Shown: positions 16,768-25,271 of the stretch, piece after piece | Layout: every line of letters starts with the position of its first letter | How positions within the stretch are numbered: the stretch's first letter is position 1 | DNA from: UBA11403 sp963784615 | GTDB taxonomy: Bacteria > Pseudomonadota > Gammaproteobacteria > Legionellales > Legionellaceae | DNA: 64,000 bases | NCBI GenBank assembly: GCA_963784615.1 | Contig: CAWASG010000001.1 | Location: 2,166,978 to 2,230,977, forward strand | Direction of reading: 5' to 3' | Position numbers and translations under genes: made by a program | Notes under the pieces: model-generated | Told to the model about the DNA's origin: nothing | Seen by the model: only the letters and a program-made list of their open reading frames with translations | Databases searched by the model: none

Positions 16768-18762
16768 ATGTTTCAACATTTATTACTTGGTAAATTGACC
16801 TTAGAGGCTATTCCTTTTCATAACCCTTTTGCTATGGGGGCAGGGGTATTTATGGCCTTGGGCGTTGCAGGGGTTCTGGGATTGCTGACGATATTTCGCA
16901 AATGGTCTTATATCTGGAACGAATGGGTGACTTCGGTTGATCATAAAAAGATTGGCATCATGTATTTAATCCTAGCCTTTGTCATGCTGCTACGCGGTTT
17001 TGCAGATGCGCTCTTGATGCGTTCTCAGCAAGCTGTTGCCGCGGGGAATGCCGTGGGATTTTTGCCGCCCGATCATTACGACCAGATTTTTACAGCACAT
17101 GGCGTGATTATGATTTTTTTTGTTGCTATGCCGCTGGTTTTTGCTTTACTGAATATGATAGTTCCTTTGCAAATTGGTGCACGTGATGTTGCTTATCCCT
17201 ATTTAAATTCACTGAGTTTTTGGTTGACCTTTGTCGGGGCGATGTTGTGCAACATTTCACTAGTGGTAGGGCAATTTGCATCTACGGGTTGGCTTGCTTA
17301 CCCTCCATTATCGGAGCTGTATTATAGTCCCGACGTGGGTGTTGATTACTATATATGGGCCTTACAAGTTGCTGGGGTTGGAACCTTACTTGCAGGAATT
17401 AATTTTATTTCGACTATTTTAAAAATGCGCTGTAAGGGTATGACCTTAATGAAAATGCCGGTTTTTGTCTGGTCCGCTTTGTGTGCCATGATTTTGGTCG
17501 CACTTGCCTTTCCTGTATTGACGGTAACCCTTGCTCTTTTGTCGTTAGATCGTCTGTTTGATATGCATTTTTTTACCGATTTCGCCGGTGGAAACAGTAT
17601 GATGTATATTAATTTAATCTGGGTATGGGGTCACCCAGAAGTATACATTCTAATTTTGCCTGTATTCGGAATCTTTTCTGAAGTGGTTGCAACGTTTAGT
17701 CAAAAGAAATTATTTGGCTACACGACCATGGTATGGGCCATAGCCATGATAACGTTCTTATCTTTTGTGGTGTGGCTACATCATTTTTTTACTATGGGTG
17801 CAGGGGCAGATGTCAATTCCTTCTTTGGAATCGCAACCATGATTATTGCAATTCCTACGGGAGTCAAAGTATTTAACTGGTTATTTACTATGTACAAGGG
17901 CCGAATTATTATGGCAACGCCCATGCTTTGGGTAACGGCCTTCTTTACTACTTTTGCAATAGGTGGAATGACCGGTGTTATGATGGCCGTCCCTCCAGTT
18001 GACTTTCAAGTTCATAATAGCTTATTTCTCGTCGCACATTTTCATAATGTGATTATTGGTGGTGTGCTGTTTGGCTCATTTGCAGGAATCACCTATTGGT
18101 TTCCGAAGGCCTTTGGTTTTCGTTTGGATGAGACCTGGGGTAAGCGAGCCTTTTATTTTTGGGTGGTTGGGTTTTATTGCGCCTTCATGCCATTATATGT
18201 TTTGGGCCTTGATGGATTTGTGCGTCGAACCAATCATTATGCGAACACCATGTATCAACCCTATTTAATTTTTGCCGCGATGGGAGCTGGGCTAATTTTA
18301 ATTGGTATTATTTTTCAGATTGTTCAGTTAATTGTAAGCATAAAAAACCGCCATTTACTTCATGACCGAACAGGTGATCCTTGGAATGGGCGTACTTTGG
18401 AGTGGTCGGTTGCATCACCCGCACCCCTATATAATTTTGCGAAATTACCCATAGTAGAAGCGCTCGACCAATTCTGGGTGGATAAGCAGCATCACCAGGG
18501 TGAAGGTCATATCAATCCTAAAGACATGCACTACGATCCCATTCATATGCCAAAAAATACATCTGCTGGATTTATTATTGCTATTTTTTCTGGGATCACA
18601 GGATTTGCTTTAGTATGGCATATGCTTATTCCGGGGATTATCGGTCTATTAGGTGTTATCTCTACAGTCATTGCGCGGACATTTTCAAATGACGTTGATT
18701 ATTATATCGATGCTGAAACAGTCAAGAAAACTGAATTAGCTCACTTTAGGGAGCTTGTGTAA
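16768..18762 (+). CDS. cyoB: Cytochrome bo3 ubiquinol oxidase subunit I
   Basis: 664 residues, the catalytic heme-copper subunit of the inner-membrane quinol oxidase, carrying heme b, heme o3 and CuB. Landmarks: TSVDHKKIGIMYLI near the first core helix, HGVIMIFF (low-spin heme His), WVWGHPEVYILILP (CuB His cross-linked to Tyr, D/E of the proton path), VWLHHFFTMG (CuB His pair) and VAHFHNVIIGG (heme o3 and heme b His). The gene looks intact. It would be cotranscribed with cyoA, so the transposon upstream may be polar unless an outward promoter exists. Confidence 0.97.
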   Translation: MFQHLLLGKLTLEAIPFHNPFAMGAGVFMALGVAGVLGLLTIFRKWSYIWNEWVTSVDHKKIGIMYLILAFVMLLRGFADALLMRSQQAVAAGNAVGFLPPDHYDQIFTAHGVIMIFFVAMPLVFALLNMIVPLQIGARDVAYPYLNSLSFWLTFVGAMLCNISLVVGQFASTGWLAYPPLSELYYSPDVGVDYYIWALQVAGVGTLLAGINFISTILKMRCKGMTLMKMPVFVWSALCAMILVALAFPVLTVTLALLSLDRLFDMHFFTDFAGGNSMMYINLIWVWGHPEVYILILPVFGIFSEVVATFSQKKLFGYTTMVWAIAMITFLSFVVWLHHFFTMGAGADVNSFFGIATMIIAIPTGVKVFNWLFTMYKGRIIMATPMLWVTAFFTTFAIGGMTGVMMAVPPVDFQVHNSLFLVAHFHNVIIGGVLFGSFAGITYWFPKAFGFRLDETWGKRAFYFWVVGFYCAFMPLYVLGLDGFVRRTNHYANTMYQPYLIFAAMGAGLILIGIIFQIVQLIVSIKNRHLLHDRTGDPWNGRTLEWSVASPAPLYNFAKLPIVEALDQFWVDKQHHQGEGHINPKDMHYDPIHMPKNTSAGFIIAIFSGITGFALVWHMLIPGIIGLLGVISTVIARTFSNDVDYYIDAETVKKTELAHFRELV

Positions 18763-19358
18763 TGCATAATGAAGGTATCCTCGTTGAGACCCATCATCAC
18801 GATAGTGATTCAACAGATGTGTTTGGTTTTTGGATATACATACTGACGGATTGCATTTTATTTGGCTGTTTATTTGCAACCTTTTTAGTATTAAATAATC
18901 CAGGACATCCAGGGCCAGCACTAAAGAATTATGTCAATTTACATGATGTTCTGATTGGAACATTCCTCTTGCTGTTCTCTAATTTTACTTTTTGTTTGGC
19001 TATTTTAAATTTATATCAGGATAAACTACGTAAAGTTCAGATATGGCTTGGGATTACCTTCTTGCTTGGTGCGGGTTTCATCGTATTGGAAGTGAATGAA
19101 TTTATTCATATGGCTAACGAAGGTTTTCGATGGGACGTGAGTGGCGCGATTTCTTCATTCTTTACTTTAGTAGGCACACATGGATTGCACGTTAGCGTTG
19201 GTTTGCTGTGGATGTTATTGATGATTATCCAACTACCCTTAATTAAACTGGATCATGTCAAGCGACGGCGCATGACTTACTTGGGGTTGTTTTGGAATTT
19301 TTTAGATATTGTCTGGATTTTTGTATTTACTATTGTATACCTGATGGGGGCTATTTAG
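18762..19358 (+). CDS. cyoC: Cytochrome bo3 oxidase subunit III
   Basis: 198 residues with five hydrophobic segments, the subunit III family. Its ATG overlaps the cyoB stop codon by one base (TAATG), indicating coupled translation. Characteristic parts are FGFWIYILTDCILFGCLFATF at the first helix (given here only in part: FGFWIYILTDCILF), VNEFIHMANEG and GTHGLHVSVGLLWM. It supports assembly and stability of the oxidase and has no redox centre. Confidence 0.96.
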   Translation: MHNEGILVETHHHDSDSTDVFGFWIYILTDCILFGCLFATFLVLNNPGHPGPALKNYVNLHDVLIGTFLLLFSNFTFCLAILNLYQDKLRKVQIWLGITFLLGAGFIVLEVNEFIHMANEGFRWDVSGAISSFFTLVGTHGLHVSVGLLWMLLMIIQLPLIKLDHVKRRRMTYLGLFWNFLDIVWIFVFTIVYLMGAI

Positions 19359-19359
19359 C

Positions 19360-19698
19360 ATGGAGCATCATGGAATGAACGAACCTGATTACGGTACGGG
19401 TAAAAAAAAATTAGGGGTGTATTTAGTTGGCTTTATCAGTTGCTCCGTGCTGACCTTACTATCTTTTTGGTCGGTGATGTCCCAAAGATTTTCTAAATTA
19501 GAAGTATTAGCGCTCATTTTTTCTTCTGCAAGCATTCAGTTTTTAGTGCAGGTGATTTTCTTTCTTCGCCTGACCACGCAAACAGAGCAAGGAAGAACGA
19601 ATATCATGACTTTTTTGTTCACCGGCGTTGTTTTGATATCTATTATTCTCGGATCTTTATGGATCATGTGGAATTTAAATTACTATATGATGCATTAA
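19360..19698 (+). CDS. cyoD: Cytochrome bo3 oxidase subunit IV
   Basis: 112 residues with three membrane helices and a charged N-terminus, the size and shape of CyoD, which helps CuB insertion. Signature sequence is VQVIFFLRLTTQTEQG in the second helix-loop. It begins 2 bp after cyoC. cyoE (heme o synthase) does not follow; the operon ends here within the window. Confidence 0.94.
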   Translation: MEHHGMNEPDYGTGKKKLGVYLVGFISCSVLTLLSFWSVMSQRFSKLEVLALIFSSASIQFLVQVIFFLRLTTQTEQGRTNIMTFLFTGVVLISIILGSLWIMWNLNYYMMH

Positions 19699-20156
19699 AT
19701 TCAATTTTAGATTCGTGGCAACTCCCCAGGCCTACATGGGTGAATATATGGGTACGAAAGTAATGAAAAGTATTTTCGTACATAGGCTGTAATTCGTACA
19801 TCTATTTCGGTCAGAATGAACTCCTCAAGCCCGCCTTTTGGTATCATTATTATTTATGAGGTAACTCGCGAACACCATGCAATTCAGCAGGAATATGCAA
19901 TATATACTATATTTATTATATATGAATGAGCCGAATTGACAGAATTGAAGTTTTGGATAAAATCATGGAAAAAGACGTATGCAGCTTTATCCAATTATAA
20001 TTTTTTTTATGATTCAATCGAACCTTGGAAACGATATCGCATGTTACCAAACCCTCGATGAAAAATAGTATCCTTAATGAATGGTGTAGCAACATCAGAA
20101 CAAAAACGCAGGCATTTTTTGTTTGTGCTTTTGTCCAATGTCCAGGATAGAAGATT
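19699..20156. other. Intergenic region after the cyo operon
   Basis: These 458 bp are AT-rich. GTACGAAA (19752-19759) and TTTTCGTAC (19773-19781) form a small hairpin that may end the cyo transcript. An AT-rich stretch near 19900-19925 could hold a promoter for the following effector-like gene. No gene is supported. Confidence 0.4.
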
Positions 20157-22043
20157 ATGACTGAAAAAACTCTTCCCAGTAATCAGCAATGGCTTATGAA
20201 CTTTGCTACAGCGTTAGGCTACGACTTCGATCCGAGTGGTTTATGTTATGGCATCAGTCAGATGGCTATTCAAGCTTATCAAGCGAATGAGATTGATATA
20301 TTCATGAGCAGGTTATTTTATGTCCACGAACTCATCTCTGCCCATGGTAACTTAGACTATACGCATGTTAAAGAGGTTGTAGAAAATCAACTAAAACAAG
20401 AAGGTCTTCTGTTTAAAGCAGGGGAGGAAGAAAATCCGAAAACAATATATGCCAAGGATATTTACGCTTTTTTTGATGGCGTTATGTTATATCAAAGTCC
20501 TGACGATTATGCCGATATATTGGGAATAAAATCCTCACAAAAAGATAATAGAGCATCTTATTTAGTAGCACCCAGCGAACAAAACGCCACCGTGCAATAC
20601 ATGAAGCATACCGTCCAATTTACCACCGGCGCTGATATAAAAAATTATTTATTTACTTTAGAAAAAAATCTGGGGAATACTTCCTTTTCCTTGCTCATTA
20701 CTACGTCTACGCATGCCGTTTCATTACATTATGACGCCAATCAGGGTGGATGGCTATTTTTAGATCCTAATCGAATGCATGAGCACGATCCTACGCCTGA
20801 TTTAGATGAATTAGTCAATAAAATTCAAACTACGATGGATTATGAAGGCAATCTAGTGATTAATGTCATGGCTAATCAGACTTTTGATTCCGCTATGTGT
20901 TTAAATATTGATAATCTTCAAGTAGATCCTGCTTGGCTGGATGGCCAAAAAGTCACTCCAGAAAAAGTTATGTATTTTCAGAATTCGAAAAGTGTTGCTT
21001 TAGAGATGCATACAAACTACTTAAATTACCTTTGCGCCTATGGGGATTTATTCAAAGTAAAACAATTTTTTGAAATGCCAACCGAAGCATTAAATGCCAT
21101 ACTTACTTCTAAACCATATGTCGATGATTTCCCTCTTTTCTTAAGAAAAGCAATCCAATCTAATAATCATGAGCTTGTTTCATATTTGTTAACTCATCCT
21201 AATCTATACCCACAAATAGAAAAAGCATTCTCTCGAGAAAATTTAATTCATTTTGCCTTGGAAAAAGGGTATTTCACTATCTTTACCAAGTTATGTGAAT
21301 TTGCCATTGAGAAAAATATAAATTTAGAGCAGGCTCCTGTTGTTGTTCAATTATTATTTGAAATGAGTCTTACTCCTGAAGAGGAAAGAGGGCGTTTTAT
21401 TCAAAATCTAGCAGAACAAATACATCATATCAGTGAATTAAAAACAGTCATGCTCATGCTTAATGTGGATCAATGTAAGCTTTTACTGGAATCTTTAGAA
21501 AATAAAATTCCGGAATTGTTTGGCAACATTGCTCCCCACGTGAAGTTTAATTTTTTTCAGTCATTGTCTATAAAACAATGTGAACAAGTTTCTGAAGCTA
21601 CAGGACAGTTAATTAACAAAATGACTTTGGAACATTTTCCCAAATGGTCCACTCGTCTCGACGATGAACATTTTATAGCCCTATGCCAAGGGGTTAAGCA
21701 TAAGCTGGGGGAACAACTACCTAATGTGATTAAGTTCGTGAGCTTTTATGAAGGTTTTGATGCGCATAAGCAGCAACTCTTTTATGATTTTTTTAAAGAC
21801 AAGCTTGTAACCTTGATTAAGAAACCAGGTGAATTAACTCTATTACAAAAAATTCTCCCAGAGACTCAAATGAATACGTTTCGCGAACAATATGCATTAC
21901 AACAAAAGCACACAGTCACAGAAAATCTAAGTATAACTACTTGTAAAAATTTTAAAGAACAAGTTCAGACTATTAAAGATCATGCTCCAGGTAACAACAA
22001 CAAAAAAGAGGATTATCCTGAGCTTCCGGTAATAGGGTGCTAA
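20157..22043 (+). CDS. Effector-like protein with putative papain-like (C58-like) protease domain
   Basis: 628 residues, no signal peptide or membrane segment. The first 210 residues show a possible catalytic triad in the order and context of YopT-type (C58) cysteine proteases: Cys30 in SGLCYGISQMA, His186 in STHAVSLHYD, and Asp203 in WLFLDPNR. Residues from about 285 on are helical, with ankyrin-like helix pairs (LNYLCAYGDLFKVKQFF, AIQSNNHELVSYLLTHPN, ALEKGYFTIFTKLCEF). The C-terminal 60 residues are polar. This combination is common in secreted effectors of intracellular gammaproteobacteria. Protease activity and secretion are inferred and not shown. It stands alone between long intergenic regions. 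Confidence 0.7.
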   Translation: MTEKTLPSNQQWLMNFATALGYDFDPSGLCYGISQMAIQAYQANEIDIFMSRLFYVHELISAHGNLDYTHVKEVVENQLKQEGLLFKAGEEENPKTIYAKDIYAFFDGVMLYQSPDDYADILGIKSSQKDNRASYLVAPSEQNATVQYMKHTVQFTTGADIKNYLFTLEKNLGNTSFSLLITTSTHAVSLHYDANQGGWLFLDPNRMHEHDPTPDLDELVNKIQTTMDYEGNLVINVMANQTFDSAMCLNIDNLQVDPAWLDGQKVTPEKVMYFQNSKSVALEMHTNYLNYLCAYGDLFKVKQFFEMPTEALNAILTSKPYVDDFPLFLRKAIQSNNHELVSYLLTHPNLYPQIEKAFSRENLIHFALEKGYFTIFTKLCEFAIEKNINLEQAPVVVQLLFEMSLTPEEERGRFIQNLAEQIHHISELKTVMLMLNVDQCKLLLESLENKIPELFGNIAPHVKFNFFQSLSIKQCEQVSEATGQLINKMTLEHFPKWSTRLDDEHFIALCQGVKHKLGEQLPNVIKFVSFYEGFDAHKQQLFYDFFKDKLVTLIKKPGELTLLQKILPETQMNTFREQYALQQKHTVTENLSITTCKNFKEQVQTIKDHAPGNNNKKEDYPELPVIGC

Positions 22044-22287
22044 CGTATAAACGGCACAAAAGTCTCACGGGATTTTATTTAAGAATCCGGCCATGATGAC
22101 TGATGTCACTTTCTTGATTTTAGGTGTTAGAAGCCTCTATGCAAGGCATGGGAGCCATTTAAACCTGCATGGATGGTGTACTATCAAATGCGAATAAGCC
22201 CATATTAATTGCAATTGTAATTTCATCACCATCAGAAAAACGCTCGTTTTTCTGGTGGTTGTCATTTAAGTTGAAAAATCAGTAAAT

Positions 22288-22431
22288 CTAGGGGCTGTTG
22301 ACATTTGCTCTACAACGCCGACGTGACGCGGCTTGTCCGCGTCATCCAGAGATCTCCTGGATACCGTGGACAAGCCACGGTACGTCGGGCTTATGGGCGA
22401 TTGATCAATATGAAATGTCAACAGCCCCTAG
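22288..22431. repeat. Inverted repeat with CTAGGGGCTGTTGACATTT ends (144 bp)
   Basis: The outer arms at 22288-22306 and 22413-22431 are perfect 19-nt reverse complements. Inside is a second palindromic block with GACGCGGCTTGTCCGCGTC and ACCGTGGACAAGCCACGGT, related to the inner block of the repeat at 3004-3146. It lies in the 450-bp region (22044-22493) between the effector-like gene and the nuclease gene, which otherwise holds nothing I can identify. Confidence 0.88.
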
Positions 22432-22493
22432 TCAAATAACCCATTAAGGAAATCAAGACAATCTTACATCGGTTGTACACTATTTTCTGACAC

Positions 22494-22985
22494 TTATCTA
22501 AACGTATTATTGACCCATTGAAGAAACTCAACAGTGCTCATGAGTTCTACGCGTCGACCCGATTCTTTACCTGAGTTGTTGTTAAAACTTTCGCATGATC
22601 TTTTAAACCAGTCAATGGCACCTTGTTTTGCTCCACCGCCATCAAGAAGAACAATAATATGTGGCTCTGTCATTTTTTCGGTGCAATTAAGGAAAAGATA
22701 AGGAAATTTTTCATCAACACTTCCTGATGATTGTTGCCATTTGCACTCAATACGGGTTTCGATATTGCGCGCGCGGGATATGACTAAAAACTCAGTATGG
22801 CTCGCGTGTTTATATAGGCCTTCATAAGGAACTTTTTTAATTAATAGCTCATCACCATAAGCGGATTTGTTTTTAATCCAGTCTTTATAGGGTACAACAA
22901 TCAACCCTTTTGTAACTAAAGAGTTTTCTACAATGCCTTCTAAAATGCGCCCACTACTAACGGCGTATGATCCACCTTGTTTCAT
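22494..22985 (-). CDS. PD-(D/E)XK-like nuclease, probable restriction endonuclease
   Basis: 163 residues from the ATG at 22985, which has AGGA 8 nt upstream. The frame extends to a TTG inside the methylase gene, less likely as a start. Core features match a PD-(D/E)XK nuclease: an N-terminal helix with conserved Glu (SSGRILEGIVE), an acidic residue in HTEFLVISR, and the ExK motif in ETRIECKWQQ (Glu80, Lys82), followed by DEKFPYLFLNC. It overlaps or abuts the Dam-type methylase on the same strand, which makes a GATC-type restriction-modification pair the simplest reading. The recognition site is an inference. Confidence 0.75.
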   Translation of the reverse strand: MKQGGSYAVSSGRILEGIVENSLVTKGLIVVPYKDWIKNKSAYGDELLIKKVPYEGLYKHASHTEFLVISRARNIETRIECKWQQSSGSVDEKFPYLFLNCTEKMTEPHIIVLLDGGGAKQGAIDWFKRSCESFNNNSGKESGRRVELMSTVEFLQWVNNTFR

Positions 22986-22995
22986 GTGTTGGTTC

Positions 22996-23838
22996 CTAAT
23001 CAAATAGTGCTAGTAATTCAGGGGCTTTGCCGCGCTTATTACCTTGACAGCTTATGCTGCGTTGAACATCAAAACTAATAATGTTTGCACCTTTATATAA
23101 ATTTTGAACAAATTCAGTGTCATGGTTGGATATGATAACAGGGATCCCTTTTTTTGCTAATTTACGGGCCATAAATACCAACTTTTCTTGGTCGGATCGA
23201 TTGAAACCGGTTGAGTGGTATTGTGTAAAACTGGCCGTGATAGATAAAGGCACGTAGGGTGGGTCACAGTAGATAATATCGCCAACAGTCGCACGTTCCA
23301 TGGTTTTTGTGTAATCTGCGCAAATAATTTCAGCTGACTGTACTTTCTTGGCAAATAATGACATCTCGATTTCAGGAAAATAGGGTTTGCTATACTCCCC
23401 AAAGGATGTATTAAATTGACCATCTTGGTTATAGCGCATCAATCCATTGAAGCAATGGCGGTTTAGATAAATGAATAGAGCGGCCTTTAGTCGGTTGTCA
23501 TTCGTTGTGTTAAATTGTGTTCTCAAATTAAGAAAGGACTCTTTGATATTATGCGCCTGTTGAAAAAATTGACGGCAATACTCAATGAACGCTTGTTTTT
23601 CGTTTTGAAGTTGATGAAAGCAATTAATTAAATCGTGGTTGATATCTGAGAGTAAGTAGTTATCATAATGAGTATTTAGAAATACAGAGCCAGCGCCAAC
23701 GAAGGGTTCTATCAAGCGATTCCCGAGAGGGAGGCTTTGACGAATTTTATCAATGATTTGATATTTTCCGCCCGCCCATTTGAGAAAAGGTCTAATTTTC
23801 TCTAATTCATCCGAAAGCGATGAGTTGAAGGTATTGAT
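22996..23838 (-). CDS. Dam-type DNA adenine methyltransferase with abnormal start
   Basis: N6-adenine methyltransferase of the Dam/DpnM group. Motif I region FVGAGSVFLN, motif IV DPPY in IIYCDPPYVPL and the C-terminal ISNHDTEFVQ are clear. The conserved N-terminal FLKWAGGKY is encoded upstream in frame (minus strand around 23770-23796), yet the open frame, which begins after a TGA at 23869-23871, has no ATG, GTG or TTG before the TTG at 23715. GGAG at about 23846-23850 is 8 nt before an ATC codon at 23838, which would give 280 residues, close to E. coli Dam (278). I infer a mutated or non-canonical start. If only the TTG at 23715 works, the protein lacks its first motif. Confidence 0.8.
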   Translation of the reverse strand: MNTFNSSLSDELEKIRPFLKWAGGKYQIIDKIRQSLPLGNRLIEPFVGAGSVFLNTHYDNYLLSDINHDLINCFHQLQNEKQAFIEYCRQFFQQAHNIKESFLNLRTQFNTTNDNRLKAALFIYLNRHCFNGLMRYNQDGQFNTSFGEYSKPYFPEIEMSLFAKKVQSAEIICADYTKTMERATVGDIIYCDPPYVPLSITASFTQYHSTGFNRSDQEKLVFMARKLAKKGIPVIISNHDTEFVQNLYKGANIISFDVQRSISCQGNKRGKAPELLALFD

Positions 23839-23923
23839 TTCTATCTCTCCATAGTCGAACGCGACATATCAATTTAGCGCGAATTTCATTTTAACACATC
23901 AAATTAAGTTCATGAGACCCCAT

Positions 23924-24343
23924 TCAATTTCTAGCTTGTTCCTTTATTAAAATCTCATTAATCTGGCTCGGATGGCGGTGTAAAATACTTAATAACTGGC
24001 TTAGTGGTCTTGGTACAGGAATTTTCCCTTGTTCATAACGATTGAAAGCATTAACACCACCGCCGAATATATTTGCGGCTTGTTTTTGGGTTAACTTAAG
24101 TTGCTTTCTGATTTGCTTTACTTCCTCAGGGGTTAGTAACCCATCTATTCGTGCTTTTTCTCTTTGAATAAGAAGGGTGGTTGCGTTGCTATCGCTTCCA
24201 TCTATAATTCCTTCACCGCAAGCATCACACCACTGAGCGGGTTGATCAATCGTAAACTCAATATCTTTATAGTTATAAGCCATTGGCTTGATTTTGTGCT
24301 CTTGTGCAAATTCACCACATAGAGGACATTGTTGTTTATCCAT
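23924..24343 (-). CDS. mqsA: MqsA-family antitoxin
   Basis: 139 residues. The N-terminal zinc domain has Cys6-x2-Cys9 (QCPLCGE) and Cys39-x2-Cys42 (WCDACGEG). The C-terminal HTH (about 72-125) includes LTPEEVKQIRKQLKLTQKQA and NAFNRYEQGK. MqsA-type antitoxins neutralise MqsR through the zinc domain and repress the operon through the HTH. The gene starts 1 bp after the toxin gene ends. Confidence 0.93.
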   Translation of the reverse strand: MDKQQCPLCGEFAQEHKIKPMAYNYKDIEFTIDQPAQWCDACGEGIIDGSDSNATTLLIQREKARIDGLLTPEEVKQIRKQLKLTQKQAANIFGGGVNAFNRYEQGKIPVPRPLSQLLSILHRHPSQINEILIKEQARN

Positions 24344-24344
24344 G

Positions 24345-24665
24345 TTATTTCTCCTTAAAAGAAAGAATCAGCTCTCTTTTAGCGTTAACTTGAAACTTGA
24401 TATATAGTTCAACTCCCTTGAAATGCGTTTTATATACATCTTGCCATGCAACAAAACTTGTATGTAGGGGTGGCATAGATTTATAAAAATTTCTTTGAGT
24501 TAACGTCTGTATGGCATTAACTACGTCTTCATCAGAGAAATCTAATTTAACTTGTCCTTGTTTTGCAGATGTTGTCATCATTAATTTTGCAGGGCAATCA
24601 AACGCTGCTTTGATACTTATTAAATCATATGTTGGTGTTTTTTTACTGATCATTTTTATAATCAT
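24345..24665 (-). CDS. mqsR: MqsR-family mRNA interferase toxin
   Basis: Up to 106 residues; the second ATG at 24653 (MISKKTPTYDL) is the more likely start. The C-terminal half carries NFYKSMPPLHTSFVAWQDVY and the terminal LILSFKEK, both closely matching E. coli MqsR (DFYKSM, WQDVY, LIVSFKEK). MqsR is a ribosome-independent endoribonuclease that in E. coli cuts at GCU. The toxin gene precedes the antitoxin gene, the typical mqsRA order. Confidence 0.93.
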   Translation of the reverse strand: MIIKMISKKTPTYDLISIKAAFDCPAKLMMTTSAKQGQVKLDFSDEDVVNAIQTLTQRNFYKSMPPLHTSFVAWQDVYKTHFKGVELYIKFQVNAKRELILSFKEK

Positions 24666-24669
24666 TATT

Positions 24670-24716
24670 AACCTATAAGGTTATTATAGAAGACTTATTT
24701 AATAACCTCAAGGGTT
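24670..24716. promoter_or_regulatory. Two MqsA-type operators
   Basis: AACCTATAAGGTT (24670-24682) is a perfect AACCT-N3-AGGTT palindrome, the known MqsA operator form. A second, AACCTCAAGGGTT (24704-24716), has one mismatch. Their centres are 34 bp apart, about three helical turns. They lie directly upstream of mqsR, as expected for autorepression by MqsA or the MqsRA complex. Confidence 0.85.
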
Positions 24717-25271
24717 AATTAATAAATTACCAAGCTTTTTCAGTGGAGGGCTCAAGAACATCGACTTCAACAAATCCATTCCGTAGATCAGCAATATAGG
24801 CTGTTATTACAGATATAGGTGGTTTTGGTCGCATTTGTGTTCCTGTAATAACACCCTTATTCCTATCAATAGATTCTTGTCTTTGTGATATGCGACTATC
24901 ATTAATCGAGATGTGTAAACGGTCAGATGGCACAACACTATTTTTTTTAGTAACTACCTTAACTGGGTCTTGAAAAGCTGTTGAAATCCTGTTCCCCTAA
25001 CATTTGGCCAATGACTGTATTTGATTTTTGTCAGATGCATACTGGTTCCTCGCATATAAGATCCTTCACCTCCATTGCATGATCGCAAACAACTTGGTAA
25101 AATATTGGGCTTCCCATAAGGTGTCATCTATGCGGCCGAGGCCTGACAACCATATAGGCAGGCCCCATCAGGGGTTGGCGTGGCCACACCAAAAGTGAAA
25201 AAATTCATAAGAGCTCGGCCATAATTGTCCAAAAATTTCGATAGTTCAGTGTGATAACGCTAAGGAAAAAA
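24717..25271. other. Intergenic region before the giant gene
   Basis: These 555 bp contain one small minus-strand frame (24727-24933, 68 codons) with no recognised domain; its end VDVLEPSTEKAW and middle are not enough to call a gene. No long palindrome is seen. AAGGA just before 25272 is the ribosome site of the next gene. Confidence 0.4.

Noticed and set aside
24727..24933. 68-codon minus-strand frame upstream of mqsR
   Set aside because: No recognisable domain or clear ribosome site; kept only as part of the intergenic description.
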